The notes under the pieces were generated by a model. That model was not told the origin of the DNA and searched no databases. It saw only the letters and a program-made list of their open reading frames with translations. From the NCBI RefSeq assembly GCF_000209165.1, contig NC_009046.1, positions 1 through 64,000 on the forward strand: a DNA stretch of 64,000 bases, given 5' to 3'. The stretch is from Scheffersomyces stipitis CBS 6054. Lineage: Eukaryota; Ascomycota; Pichiomycetes; Serinales; Debaryomycetaceae. Both the position numbers and the translations under genes were made by a program. Positions 1 through 9,383 of the stretch are shown here, in pieces. Numbering within the stretch: the first letter of the stretch is position 1; every line of letters begins with the position of its first letter.

Positions 1-404
1 GAAAAGATCCATACCGCAAGACGTGAAAAGATCCATACCGCAAGACGTGAAAAGATCCATACCGCAAGACGTGAAAAGATCCATACCGCAAGACGTGAAA
101 AGATCCATACCGCAAGACGTGAAAAGATCCATACCGCAAGACGTGAAAAGATCCATACCGCAAGACGTGAAAAGATCCATACCGCAAGACGTGAAAAGAT
201 CCATACCGCAAGACGTGAAAAGATCCATACCGCAAGACGTGAAAAGATCCATACCGCAAGACGTGAAAAGATCCATACCGCAAGACGTGAAAAGATCCAT
301 ACCGCAAGACGTGAAAAGATCCATACCGCAAGACGTGAAAAGATCCATACCGCAAGACGTGAAAAGATCCATACCGCAAGACGTGAAAAGATCCATACCG
401 CAAG
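1..404. repeat. 24-bp perfect tandem repeat array, cut by the window edge
   Basis: Sixteen complete identical 24-bp units (1-384) are followed by a 20-bp partial unit (385-404). Each unit begins GAAAAGATCC and ends CAAGACGT. I saw no differences between units. The array continues past the left edge, so its true length is unknown. Unit length is a multiple of three and five of the six frames are open. One plus-strand frame reads KRSIPQDV repeatedly and ends in a stop at 422-424, so the tail of a repeat-containing cell-surface protein is possible. It lacks the GGTGT-type core of described Candida telomeric repeats, so a subtelomeric minisatellite is the simpler reading. Confidence 0.95.
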
Positions 405-897
405 GCCCGTGCCGCAACAGTTAACACATACCCCTTTGGACACGATATTCCCCATTTGGGTCAGTTAAATTAACATCCTTACTGCAACCAATATCACGCA
501 TCTTTGGTCACGTTATGTCCTGCCCGTGGAACAACTAATATCTCGTAAATATTGTCACTTTATGTCCTATTTGGGTCGATTCCATACAGGACTATTGGCA
601 AAATATGACGTAAGCATTTTACATCTGCAGAAATAGATAAGACAACACTCCGGTCACGTGAGTGGCTGCTTTTGGGCGATCCGATACTTCTACTGCGAAG
701 AATGTCTTAGGTCACATTCCTTCCTCGCACAAAACACTGGAATACTTATGAAAACTTAGATAAAAATATCCTACCTCAAAGCCTTCTTCATACAACTGGT
801 TGTCAATACACAATGGAGCAGTCTGTTCGACTGGATCAAACTTGTCCAACTTTTCGTAGGAGTGACGAGTTTTTGAGGGGTATCAATTGTTCAGACA
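405..897. other. Non-coding subtelomere-like sequence
   Basis: No convincing gene. Short degenerate repeats occur at about 438-464, 508-531 and 557-581, each reading roughly GTCAC(G/T)TTATGTCC followed by a GGGTC- or CCGTGG-like tail. A 63-codon ATG ORF at 813-1004 runs into a duplicated non-coding segment and resembles nothing I know. Confidence 0.5.
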
Positions 898-1462
898 ATA
901 TTCTCTTGACCTGTCGCTACTGTTCTGACCACCGATTTGCTAATTTGGTACATTTGTTTAGACAAGATCCCCACCTTAAGTTGATAATAGAATCCTACTG
1001 TTGAACATTTTGTAACTCCATAAAAATCCAGGATATCCTACTTCAAATGAATCAATTGATGATCTGATCTTCATAATTATTTTCAAACTTTGGGGATCTC
1101 GCCTCTCTTTTATACCTCTCAGTTCTCATTTTGGTAATACACGCACATCAAATGCGGATAAATTGTTTCACCTCTATATTATTCTCTTGGCCTGTCCCTA
1201 CGTTCTGGTCAGGCTTTCACCTACTGCAATTCTTTGCTGCTTTGGTACAACTGTTTAGACAACTGCTTAGACAAGCTGCCCACCTGGTCTTAAGTTGATA
1301 ATAGAATCCTACTATTGAACATTATGTTATTCCCCAAAAATCAAGAATATCCTCCTTCAAATGAATAATAAATTGTTTAATTATAAACTTGATATTAATT
1401 TTCAAATTTTGAGGATCTCGCCTCTCTTATATACCTCTCAGTTCTCATTTTAGTAATACACG
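898..1462. repeat. Diverged tandem direct duplication (two copies about 315 bp apart)
   Basis: Copy A spans about 898-1149 and copy B about 1177-1462. Shared blocks keep order and orientation: TTGATAATAGAATCCTACT at 981 and 1295, GGATCTCGCCTCTCTT at 1094 and 1413, then TATACCTCTCAGTTCTCATTTT and TAATACACGCAC. The offset drifts from 314 to 319 bp, so indels have accumulated. Neither copy has a long ORF. The copies could be old LTR-like sequence or a local tandem duplication of a promoter region; I see no TG...CA ends or target-site duplication. Confidence 0.75.
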
Positions 1463-1542
1463 CACTATATTACATTCACCTCTATATGGACGGTATATAA
1501 TTCCATTTCCCATGAGATTTAGTCATGTGATTCTATATACAT

Positions 1543-1850
1543 AACTCTCCCTCCAATTCCTCAAATCACTACAATATAGTACAACGATAACACATCCAAA
1601 CAATCCTAAACCATGGTATTTTTAACTGTTAACATATTCAATCCTTGTTATTAATATTTTACACGCTTACTTTGCTTTTATAACTCTTCTCAATTACTGT
1701 ACAGTAAGTACTGCTTGTCTCTCTAGAAAGAATGCGAAATATACTATAAAAATACTAATTGCTGCAAAAAATAGCACCTGTCCTAAAAGTAATACCATTC
1801 GATTACCTTCATTCAATCAAGTAAGAATTCATCACCTTTGAATTTTAGTT
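1543..1850 (+). repeat. Dispersed repeat, copy 1 (second copy at 8608-9060)
   Basis: The best-conserved part (about 1671-1820) matches about 8881-9030 in the same orientation. It includes a 22-bp identical run over TAATACCATTCGATT and the block AGAATGCGAAATATACT. Weaker similarity extends upstream (CTCCCTCCA and TAACACATCCA in both copies). Each copy lies downstream of a TATA-like stretch. The two copies sit on either side of the symporter-amidase-regulator genes. It could be the 5' end of a decayed subtelomeric gene family or solo-LTR debris. Confidence 0.75.
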
Positions 1851-1901
1851 AAAGAAAAGGTTCAATTATATATTTTTCAAAACATTTACAAAGGGATATC
1901 A

Positions 1902-3875
1902 TCATTTCTTTGCTTCATATTTGATGGAAACAATCTCTACAACACCCGTACCATCTAAGCCATCCAAACTTTCAGTTTGATATTCATCCTGCTCAAGCAT
2001 GCTCTTTATAATCAACCTGATTGCTTCTCTACCTTGCCATAGTGGGAAAATAATAATATATGATGCTGCTAACACCAACCATATGAGTAGTACAACAATT
2101 AGTGCTGTGAATGATTTTTTACTTAGATCATGGCCACTTCCATACAATGCACAAGGAATTATTATGTAACAACCAAATAATATGAAGACGTTGATACCCA
2201 AACACCACCACGATTGTATCCTAAGTGTTCTCTTGTCGCTCGTATCCACAATAAGTGCCATTTTTTCCTCTTCATCAAGATCATCACCTAGCTCAATCCG
2301 ATTATATGATGCTAGATCAAACGATTTTTCCGGATAAAGGAAACTAATGAGAAAAATATAAATTGGAGTTGAGGCTAAAGCCACAATGTTTCCCACGAAG
2401 GTTGCCTCGCTCATCATTACACTGTTTTTATCAACGACTCCATTAGCAAATGAATATGTAGCTCCAATCCAACATGCGATACCTGAAATAGTGCCCAAAG
2501 GAGCCCCTATTATCAATGCCGTCTTTGTCATTTTATTCCAGAATAAGGTCAACAATACAGCACTGACTTCTGGAGAAAGAACAATACCAACGAAACTCAA
2601 TAGCCAACCCGAAGTAACTCCGACATAGTTGAAAATAGTAGACAAAACAGCCATGAATAAACTGAATCCAATTACAGCGATGTGACCAACCCTAACTAAC
2701 TGCACTCCTGTTGCAGAAGGATTGATGTAAGTTCTGTAAACGTCATAGGTAGTGACAGATGAAAATGCAATTAATTCTGCTGAAGTTGCTGAAGTAACTG
2801 ACATAAATACCATAACTAAACCTGCGGCTGCACCACTCCGACCAAAAATTGCAGTCAAACCGTAGATAACTGGCAAAGCCGAGTCTACTTCGGAAGTGGA
2901 AAGTGCCCTCGGATATGTAACCGAAGCAGGGTTGGTTAATAATGCTCTGCATGCAAGACCTGCCGATGATCCAAGAGCTGCAGGAATGATCCACCAACAG
3001 ATACCACCCATTATATATCCTTGGAACACACTTTTGGCGTCAGACGCGATTGCTCGCTGAGAATACCCAGGGTCACCAAAAACTGAGCTAAGTCCTCCAA
3101 GCATAACTGTCCAAGTCAAAAGCATCATTTCCTTGTCTCTGAATGATAGATAACTTGTACCAGTTTCTGAGGGAAACTGTTCCTGAACCTCTCTTAAGAG
3201 ATCATACATTCTTGATGGAGAGCCAATTAGACTTGAGCTGCAATAAATAGTAAAACAAGAAACCATTAAAATTACATATATAACGACAGTGTGGATCCAA
3301 TCGGACATAAATGTAGCCTTCAATCCACCAAGAGCAGTATACACCATTACTCCTAGAGGCAAAAGGAAACTTGCAGCAACTGCATGCATGCCTGTGGTAG
3401 CGGAAAAAGCTTGCGAACCTCCAAGTAGAAGAAGAGAGGACACCAAAATGTTGGTAGCAATGCAGTAGCAAAGAAATACACAGTGACCTGCCTTACCATA
3501 TCTTATCGAAAAACATTCTGATACAGTGTGTGCTGACGGGGCTCTGAGTTTAATTTGAATTGCTAAGAAGACAAACAAAGTAATTTGAATAGTTCCCCCA
3601 ATACCATACATGAATCCACCCATGATACCATGAGAATAACTCCATGTTCCAGCTGAGAGTAGAGTAGCTGGCCAAGTCCAAGCAGAAACTGTGCTTGAGG
3701 CGATTAAACCTGAGTTGACATTTCTGGATGCAGTTGAGAATCTTTCGGAATTTTGAACCTGGCCCCCATATTTGGATAACACCTTAGTGATGATTGACAT
3801 TATAAGTGCGAATGCGGCACCAAGGCCAAGAACGAAGCCGTAGCCATAGCCTTCGTTGAGCAAAGATTCAGCCAT
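1902..3875 (-). CDS. DUR3-family sodium/solute symporter (urea/polyamine permease-like)
   Basis: A 657-residue polytopic membrane protein of the sodium:solute symporter (SSS) family. Its closest pattern is the fungal DUR3 urea/polyamine permeases: a first helix at about residues 10-32, a conserved ASSTVSAWTWPATLL segment near 57-71 and AIQIKLRAPSAHTVSE near 105-120, then a long series of hydrophobic helices (I estimate 13-15) and a short charged C-terminus. The length fits DUR3 proteins (about 650-735 aa). Start is the ATG at 3875. It is divergent from the amidase gene across a 474-bp GATAA-rich promoter, which suggests uptake of the compound, or its product, that the amidase hydrolyses. CTG yeasts carry several DUR3 paralogues, so the substrate (urea, polyamine or another amide) is not decided by sequence. 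Confidence 0.88.
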   Translation of the reverse strand: MAESLLNEGYGYGFVLGLGAAFALIMSIITKVLSKYGGQVQNSERFSTASRNVNSGLIASSTVSAWTWPATLLSAGTWSYSHGIMGGFMYGIGGTIQITLFVFLAIQIKLRAPSAHTVSECFSIRYGKAGHCVFLCYCIATNILVSSLLLLGGSQAFSATTGMHAVAASFLLPLGVMVYTALGGLKATFMSDWIHTVVIYVILMVSCFTIYCSSSLIGSPSRMYDLLREVQEQFPSETGTSYLSFRDKEMMLLTWTVMLGGLSSVFGDPGYSQRAIASDAKSVFQGYIMGGICWWIIPAALGSSAGLACRALLTNPASVTYPRALSTSEVDSALPVIYGLTAIFGRSGAAAGLVMVFMSVTSATSAELIAFSSVTTYDVYRTYINPSATGVQLVRVGHIAVIGFSLFMAVLSTIFNYVGVTSGWLLSFVGIVLSPEVSAVLLTLFWNKMTKTALIIGAPLGTISGIACWIGATYSFANGVVDKNSVMMSEATFVGNIVALASTPIYIFLISFLYPEKSFDLASYNRIELGDDLDEEEKMALIVDTSDKRTLRIQSWWCLGINVFILFGCYIIIPCALYGSGHDLSKKSFTALIVVLLIWLVLAASYIIIFPLWQGREAIRLIIKSMLEQDEYQTESLDGLDGTGVVEIVSIKYEAKK

Positions 3876-4349
3876 ATTTTACTGCAATAAGCTTGAAGTA
3901 ACTACCGTACTTGTTCTTGACCAATATTTGTTGGCTAAGACGGTTTTATATACATCTTGATCCCTATCAAGTTTGAATATTGCAACAAGCTAAAATTTAC
4001 CACTTTAGGTACAAAACAATGAAGGGCCATGATCCCGATAACTGCTTTCAATCTTTTGATAAGCAATCTGGAACAAAGACATCCCGATAAACGGAAGTGA
4101 TTTTGGAAGTAAATGCGCGCTATCAGTTAGCCGATATCCGATATCCGACATCCGAATTCCTCCATCCGTTATCAGTTGAGAGTTGCATATAACATGATGC
4201 GAAATTTGATAGGAATATATGGACGGTAGCCAGTAGCTAGTAATATTAAATGGTTCTGCTAGTACTATAAAAAGAATACGATTATCTAAAAAGAAAGATT
4301 ATTATGGCAATCTTTTCCTGTACTCATTTTTACCCATTTCAGAAGAATA
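3876..4349. promoter_or_regulatory. Divergent symporter/amidase promoter with GATAA cluster
   Basis: A 474-bp shared upstream region. GATAA cores occur at 4037-4041, 4058-4063 (GATAAG) and 4086-4090 on the plus strand, and at 4169-4173 and 4282-4287 on the minus strand: five in about 250 bp. A CCGATATCCGATATCCGA tandem lies around 4130-4147. GATA factors of the Gln3/Gat1 type bind GATAA and mediate nitrogen catabolite repression in yeasts. The assignment here is by motif only. Confidence 0.6.
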
Positions 4350-5975
4350 ATGATTGCACAAGAAGTAAATGACTGGAAGTTAGCCGCAGAGTTAAAGAAA
4401 CAATCCTTAATCCTGTCCATTCCTGAAAAATGGAGAATTGCTGACATCAAGACTCAGATGAAAAATGCTGGATATGTAAACCCTCATTTATTCTTGGATT
4501 CGATTTTACCTAAGGACGAGGTTATCATTACCAATAAACATCTTCATGAACTAAGAGTTCTAATAAAAAAGGGCACTCTTTCTGCGTACTCTGTAACCGA
4601 AGCGTTCTGTCATCGATCAGCTTTGGCACACCAGCTACTCAATTGTTGCATTGAGATCTTCTATGTCGAAGCTTTGGAAAAGGCACAGAAGTTGGACGAT
4701 TACTTTGCAGTAACAGGTGATGTCAAGGGTCCCTTGCATGGGATTCCTATCTCCTTGAAAGACCAGGTAGACTTACCAGGCAAAGATTCGTCTATTGGTT
4801 ATGTTGGACTCCTAGGCCAGCCAGCAGGACAAATTGCACTTATGGCCAAAGTCCTTGAAGATATGGGAGCTGTGTTCTACGTGAAAACTGCAGTCCCTAT
4901 GGCTATGATGCTACCAGAGACTTACTCAAACCTACATGGATACACATTCAATGGGGTGAATATTAACCTATCACCTGGAGGGAGTTCCGGGGGTGAAGGC
5001 TCATTGATTGGAGCTGGTGGGTCATGTATGGGCTTCGGTACAGATATTGGGGGAAGCATCAGAATTCCTTCTGCCTTTCAGGGCCTATACTCTTTAAAGC
5101 CTTCTGTTGGGAGGTTTTCATATCTGGGTGTCACTAATTCTTATTCAGGACAAGAAGTCGTTCCGTCGGTCATTGGTCCAATGTCTACTTCTCTCAAAGA
5201 TATACAAATCATCACAGAATTAATTGTTGCAAGTGAAACATGGAACAATGACCCAAAAGTGATGCCTATACCTTGGAGAGATATGTCTCACCTCAAAGAC
5301 ACACCTTTAACCATTGGTATCTGGAGATTTGATGGAGCCGTCATGCCTCATCCACCTATTCAGAGAGCTCTTAGACAGGTTGAAGCACACTTGAAAGAAA
5401 AGGGTCACAAGATTGTTGAATTAACTTTCCCATTGCAGTCACAAATACTTTCTACTATTAGTAGAGTATTTGGAGCAGATGCAGCATATGATGTTGAAAG
5501 TATATGTGCCATCAGTGGAGAGCCAATAGTACCAACAGTGAAAGAAATGATCCAATGTGATGATATCAATGAACCAATTACGGTTAACGAATGGTGGAAC
5601 CTTGCTGACGAGGTGTATGGATTGAAGAAGCAGTTTTATGAATATTGGAAAGATAATTCTTTGGATGCTATCTTGGCTCCGGTTTGGCCATCGACGGCCA
5701 GTTTACCTTATGGACAACCTACTATTAACTACACAGCTCCTTTCAACTTATGCGATTGCTGCTCTGTAGTGGTCCCGATAACAAATGTGGATCGACTTAT
5801 TGACGAGATTGATACTTCTTATGTGCCAATTAATCCCGCTGACAATCACATGTATCAGTCATACGATCCAGATTTATTTGACAAGATGCCCGTATGTCTT
5901 CAAGTGGTCACTAAGAAGTTAGAAGAAGAGAAGGCACTCGTAGTAGCATCAATTATCGATGAGATACACAATTGA
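4350..5975 (+). CDS. Amidase-signature family hydrolase (fungal general amidase type)
   Basis: A 541-residue amidase-signature enzyme that hydrolyses carboxamides to acid plus ammonia or amine. The Ser-cisSer-Lys triad is readable: Lys137 in GIPISLKDQV, Ser212 in the SPGGSSGGEG loop, and nucleophile Ser236 in GTDIGGSIRIP. The spacing (75 and 24 residues) matches FAAH and fungal amidases such as AMD2. Length is typical (530-560 aa). Start is the ATG at 4350. No signal peptide, so probably cytosolic. It is divergent from the symporter and convergent with the Zn2Cys6 gene downstream, which fits a small nitrogen-scavenging cassette. The exact substrate is unknown; indole-acetamide, acetamide or other amides are possible. 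The family call is firm, the pathway role inferred. Confidence 0.9.
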   Translation: MIAQEVNDWKLAAELKKQSLILSIPEKWRIADIKTQMKNAGYVNPHLFLDSILPKDEVIITNKHLHELRVLIKKGTLSAYSVTEAFCHRSALAHQLLNCCIEIFYVEALEKAQKLDDYFAVTGDVKGPLHGIPISLKDQVDLPGKDSSIGYVGLLGQPAGQIALMAKVLEDMGAVFYVKTAVPMAMMLPETYSNLHGYTFNGVNINLSPGGSSGGEGSLIGAGGSCMGFGTDIGGSIRIPSAFQGLYSLKPSVGRFSYLGVTNSYSGQEVVPSVIGPMSTSLKDIQIITELIVASETWNNDPKVMPIPWRDMSHLKDTPLTIGIWRFDGAVMPHPPIQRALRQVEAHLKEKGHKIVELTFPLQSQILSTISRVFGADAAYDVESICAISGEPIVPTVKEMIQCDDINEPITVNEWWNLADEVYGLKKQFYEYWKDNSLDAILAPVWPSTASLPYGQPTINYTAPFNLCDCCSVVVPITNVDRLIDEIDTSYVPINPADNHMYQSYDPDLFDKMPVCLQVVTKKLEEEKALVVASIIDEIHN

Positions 5976-6079
5976 ACAATTCAGTTTTCTTCTTATGTAG
6001 ATCATCTCATTTAAGGAGGAGCCTTCGAAAGGGTTCTTACTAAACTATAATTCAACATATATATTCAAGTCCAAGTAGT

Positions 6080-8092
6080 CTATGTAATGCTAATCCAATC
6101 TAAAGTTTGCTGCCAGAAGTCTTCCAATCCATATGTGGACATGTCGCCTAACTGTGCGTCTTTTTCAGCATTAAATCGACTTGTAGCATCTGAAGAAGGC
6201 TCTGTGAGTACATTTGAATCAGGTGAATGATTTGGCTCTAGGTTTCTTTCCTTCAAAACTCCTTCATTTACCACATCATTGGTACTTCCCAATACATCAC
6301 ATTTTACCACTCCTTGAAGAACCTTTCCAAAATAAGTCCGCTCGGCAATCTCTGAGTTATTTGAGAGTAAAATATCATGGAGGGATTTCAACGCATCATT
6401 TGCAATTATCTTTATACTACCAACATAGGGTCCCGACGACCCACTTAAAAATGCGCATGTATCTTGAAGAACTTCCCAAATGCTCTCTGCCAAAGTGTCC
6501 GGAATGTTATCACGATTACTGATAATAAAGAAGAGTAGAATTGTAGACGCACTTTCCAAATATGTGCAGATAAAGAAAATGGGTTGTCGCATTTTAATCT
6601 TTCTATTCAAGTCTATAATGAACCTTGAGATGTCAATAGCAACTTGTACACAAAGATTAGACTTTGATTTTAGTAATAAAGTAATTTTCTCTGAAGCCTC
6701 TGTTTTAGAGTTATTCAAGTAAGCATAAAAGATCATAAAGGGTCGGTATATGACCATTTTCAAATACAAATAGTAGATTCGAATCCAAAACCATTCTCTA
6801 CAAGCATTAGCGTCGGTATTTTGCAAAAGCAAATCGCTGACCTGGGATTCCTTCAATAAAGGATCTGAGCAACCCAAATACTTGTTGTCAATGTCAGTGG
6901 AGAGCTTCTCCACTGATTTTAATACTGCAAGCAAATCACTTTCGGAGTCATATAGCTGCGAATGAATCCTCGAGCAGTTGGCTCCAAAATAGACTCTGAG
7001 CTCCATATGCTGATGATGTATTGCAAATCTGTCCTTGTTTCCATATCCCAGTGCTGTAAAAGCATCCTCTGGTACCATAGGAATCAGCATATCCTCTCTT
7101 GAGCAACTTGGACGTCCCACGCAGAAACTCCAATAATTTTCCCATTGCCAAGCGCAAGTCCACACTCGACATTGGTGCTGAGATTCGAATTTCGTCAATT
7201 TATGTAAACCAAGAGCTATTGCTATTCTGACAGAATAGCCTGAGTATAGATAGGACTGGGCAGTATCACCTAAATTACACGCACTTAAGCTCATAAGGAA
7301 TATTATTCTAACTGCATCAAAAGAAACCTCCGTGAATATTTCAGGAACAGTCCGAATCGAGAGCTCAAAGAAACCTCTCGCAAGAGGCAAAGTTGATGAA
7401 GCACTGCAATGGGTGGACTCAAAGTAAGATGCTGCTGCTCCGATAGAAAGCACTAAGTATAATAAAGCTTTTCTGTGCTTGGGAGCAGAGCCCTGTTTCC
7501 ATGTTGTGACAGAGAGATCAAACAAGTCTTCGCCGGTAAATATTGGGCAAGGAATATGCCATGTTTCCAAGAATGCTGTGATCAACTGATTAACCGTTTC
7601 TACTGATATCGTACTTAAAGTACAGTCAAAATCCTCGGCAGGATTGGATAATACCATCAAATTCATTCCGAATCTACGCAACCCTTGATCCTCGTCAATA
7701 GGAGTGGTGTTCTTACCCAACAACCTCAAGTAATCGTTCAACTGGTTGACGAAAGAGAAGTTACTTGCGGGCCCAAAGTACTCCATTGTGGAAGAATTGA
7801 CGCTGGATTTTCTAACTGATAAGAACGTAGGCATATCCAAAACCTCCTGTCCACACTTTCCTGGAGAGACGGGCTTTTGATGCAAATCTGTTGATGTGGC
7901 ATCGACGTCAATATTCCCTCTATCTACCACTTTTTTGGATTGTCTAGTTTTCTCTCTATAAATGCACGGATCGCCATATTTCTTGCAATAAGAACATACG
8001 GACTCGCCAGAGCATTTTATCTTTCTCTGTCGGCAGTTGTCACACGCTTTCAAGATACGGGTATGCCGTATTTTGAATGGAGTAGCAGACAT
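6080..8092 (-). CDS. Zn2Cys6 fungal transcription factor
   Basis: A 670-residue regulator. The N-terminal binuclear zinc cluster has its six cysteines at about residues 17, 20, 27, 33, 36 and 43 (CDNCRQRKIKC then CSYC), followed by basic residues. The central part (about 170-480) resembles the fungal-specific transcription factor domain, with helical segments around LYLVLSIGAAASYF and RIAIALGLHKL. I chose the ATG at 8092; the open frame extends 7 codons upstream without another ATG. It is convergent with the amidase gene, only 104 bp apart stop to stop. Proximity makes it the likely pathway-specific activator of the symporter-amidase pair, but that is inference. I do not recognise a named orthologue. 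Confidence 0.88.
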   Translation of the reverse strand: MSATPFKIRHTRILKACDNCRQRKIKCSGESVCSYCKKYGDPCIYREKTRQSKKVVDRGNIDVDATSTDLHQKPVSPGKCGQEVLDMPTFLSVRKSSVNSSTMEYFGPASNFSFVNQLNDYLRLLGKNTTPIDEDQGLRRFGMNLMVLSNPAEDFDCTLSTISVETVNQLITAFLETWHIPCPIFTGEDLFDLSVTTWKQGSAPKHRKALLYLVLSIGAAASYFESTHCSASSTLPLARGFFELSIRTVPEIFTEVSFDAVRIIFLMSLSACNLGDTAQSYLYSGYSVRIAIALGLHKLTKFESQHQCRVWTCAWQWENYWSFCVGRPSCSREDMLIPMVPEDAFTALGYGNKDRFAIHHQHMELRVYFGANCSRIHSQLYDSESDLLAVLKSVEKLSTDIDNKYLGCSDPLLKESQVSDLLLQNTDANACREWFWIRIYYLYLKMVIYRPFMIFYAYLNNSKTEASEKITLLLKSKSNLCVQVAIDISRFIIDLNRKIKMRQPIFFICTYLESASTILLFFIISNRDNIPDTLAESIWEVLQDTCAFLSGSSGPYVGSIKIIANDALKSLHDILLSNNSEIAERTYFGKVLQGVVKCDVLGSTNDVVNEGVLKERNLEPNHSPDSNVLTEPSSDATSRFNAEKDAQLGDMSTYGLEDFWQQTLDWISIT

Positions 8093-8607
8093 TATTTTAT
8101 GGCAGTAGAGCACACAACAACAGGCAGGTAGACAGTGCTACTGCGAACAACGAAATCAGAGGATAGCACCCATGCAATCTTATCTTTTCATTAGGATCGA
8201 GTCGCAATGTGGTGCCTTTATATAATGATGGAACCTCGATAACTGTTTATAATTGCCTGTGTGCACCATCTGTTGCTTATGCAGTCCTCAAACGTATGCA
8301 GATCTTGTCTAAAGTCCGTTACAATCACGTTTACTTGGTCACCTGATTACTCCTTAATCGTGCTCTTGTTTCGTTGATGTAACATAATATACAGGATCTC
8401 TGATTATCAGCTTCGGATTGCACGTATATAAGTGCCCAAGAGAATTGATGGTATTCGCTGGTCATAACTTTTGAGAGCAAGAAGATATGAAATTCATTCA
8501 GGTTCAAACAGAATTAAATAACTCTTTGGTGATTAATATAAGGTCCAAATCCATTTCCCTATATAAAAGGAAAGCCGGCCCCTAAATATAGGTTGTCCAT
8601 CGTTTGT
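8093..8607. promoter_or_regulatory. Upstream region of the Zn2Cys6 regulator
   Basis: About 500 bp with no coding signal. TATA-like stretches occur near 8215-8225 and 8560-8570, plus scattered GATA/TATC cores. The latter TATA element precedes the second dispersed-repeat copy. Confidence 0.4.
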
Positions 8608-9060
8608 TGTATTCTCCCTCCAAAAATACAACACATCAATACTACTGGCACCTCCAATAACACATCCACAAGAAACATATGCCTATGATATTAATACTAT
8701 GTGCATGTACTTCTCTTTTCTCTACAATTTGAAACTGCTCTCATTCGAATATCTAAAAGCTCACAATTTTCCAATTCTAACTTCTCCAGAATCACATAAC
8801 TCCACTACCAATCTTTCAAATCTGTAATAGCTCAATTGCTACCTTTTATTTACTTTGTACTACATTATGCTATCATAACTTTTGCCTTGTATTTATAACT
8901 CTTCGCAATTACTGAATAATAGGTACTGCTAGTCTTTTTAAGAAGAATGCGAAATATACTTAAAAATCACTAATTGCAGCAACAATTCTATTTCTAAAAG
9001 TAATACCATTCGATTGTCCTCATTCAACCAAATCTTTGAACTTTCAATCTTACAAATTTT
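8608..9060 (+). repeat. Dispersed repeat, copy 2
   Basis: Same orientation as the copy at 1543-1850, offset by about 7.2 kb. The core 8881-9030 keeps about four fifths of bases by eye, with a 22-bp identical run around 8994-9015. With copy 1 it brackets the symporter-amidase-regulator genes. Confidence 0.75.
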
Positions 9061-9233
9061 AATGCTCTAACCTTATAATTATGGACATACGATCAACGTT
9101 CACAATATACTAAGGCTCATTCAATTTAAATGTTGTATTGGCCTGTTTCGAAGATCTTTCTTATTCTCAAATGCACTCACACGTAACTTTTCAACCCATT
9201 TATATAGAAATTTCAAATATTCATCGGTTAGAT

Positions 9234-9383
9234 ATGAAGTTAGGAAGGATTATCATTCTAGTAATGGTTTTGAATACATTCACTATAGCAGATGACCAGG
9301 TACATCAGAACTCACAACCTTATTGTGATGCTGGAACACTGACACTGCACCAGATAAAGTTTAAAATATCGGCCCCAAATTGA
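9234..9383 (+). pseudogene. Small ORF with signal-peptide-like start, probably decayed
   Basis: The 49-codon ATG ORF begins MKLGRIIILVMVLNTFTIA, which looks like a secretory signal peptide, followed by a short polar tail and a stop. Another open stretch starting at the ATG at 9508 (MTNLFACVLAVRG...) follows in a different frame. It lies directly downstream of the dispersed repeat, so both may be remains of one subtelomeric gene. I do not recognise the family. Confidence 0.25.

Noticed and set aside
1..404. Canonical telomeric repeat
   Set aside because: Unit lacks the G-rich GGTGT/GGATGT core known from Candida telomeres and is followed by unique sequence; left open only as a finding.
813..1004. 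63-codon ATG ORF as a subtelomeric gene
   Set aside because: It overlaps copy A of the non-coding tandem duplication, has no recognisable motif, and the frame is not kept in copy B.
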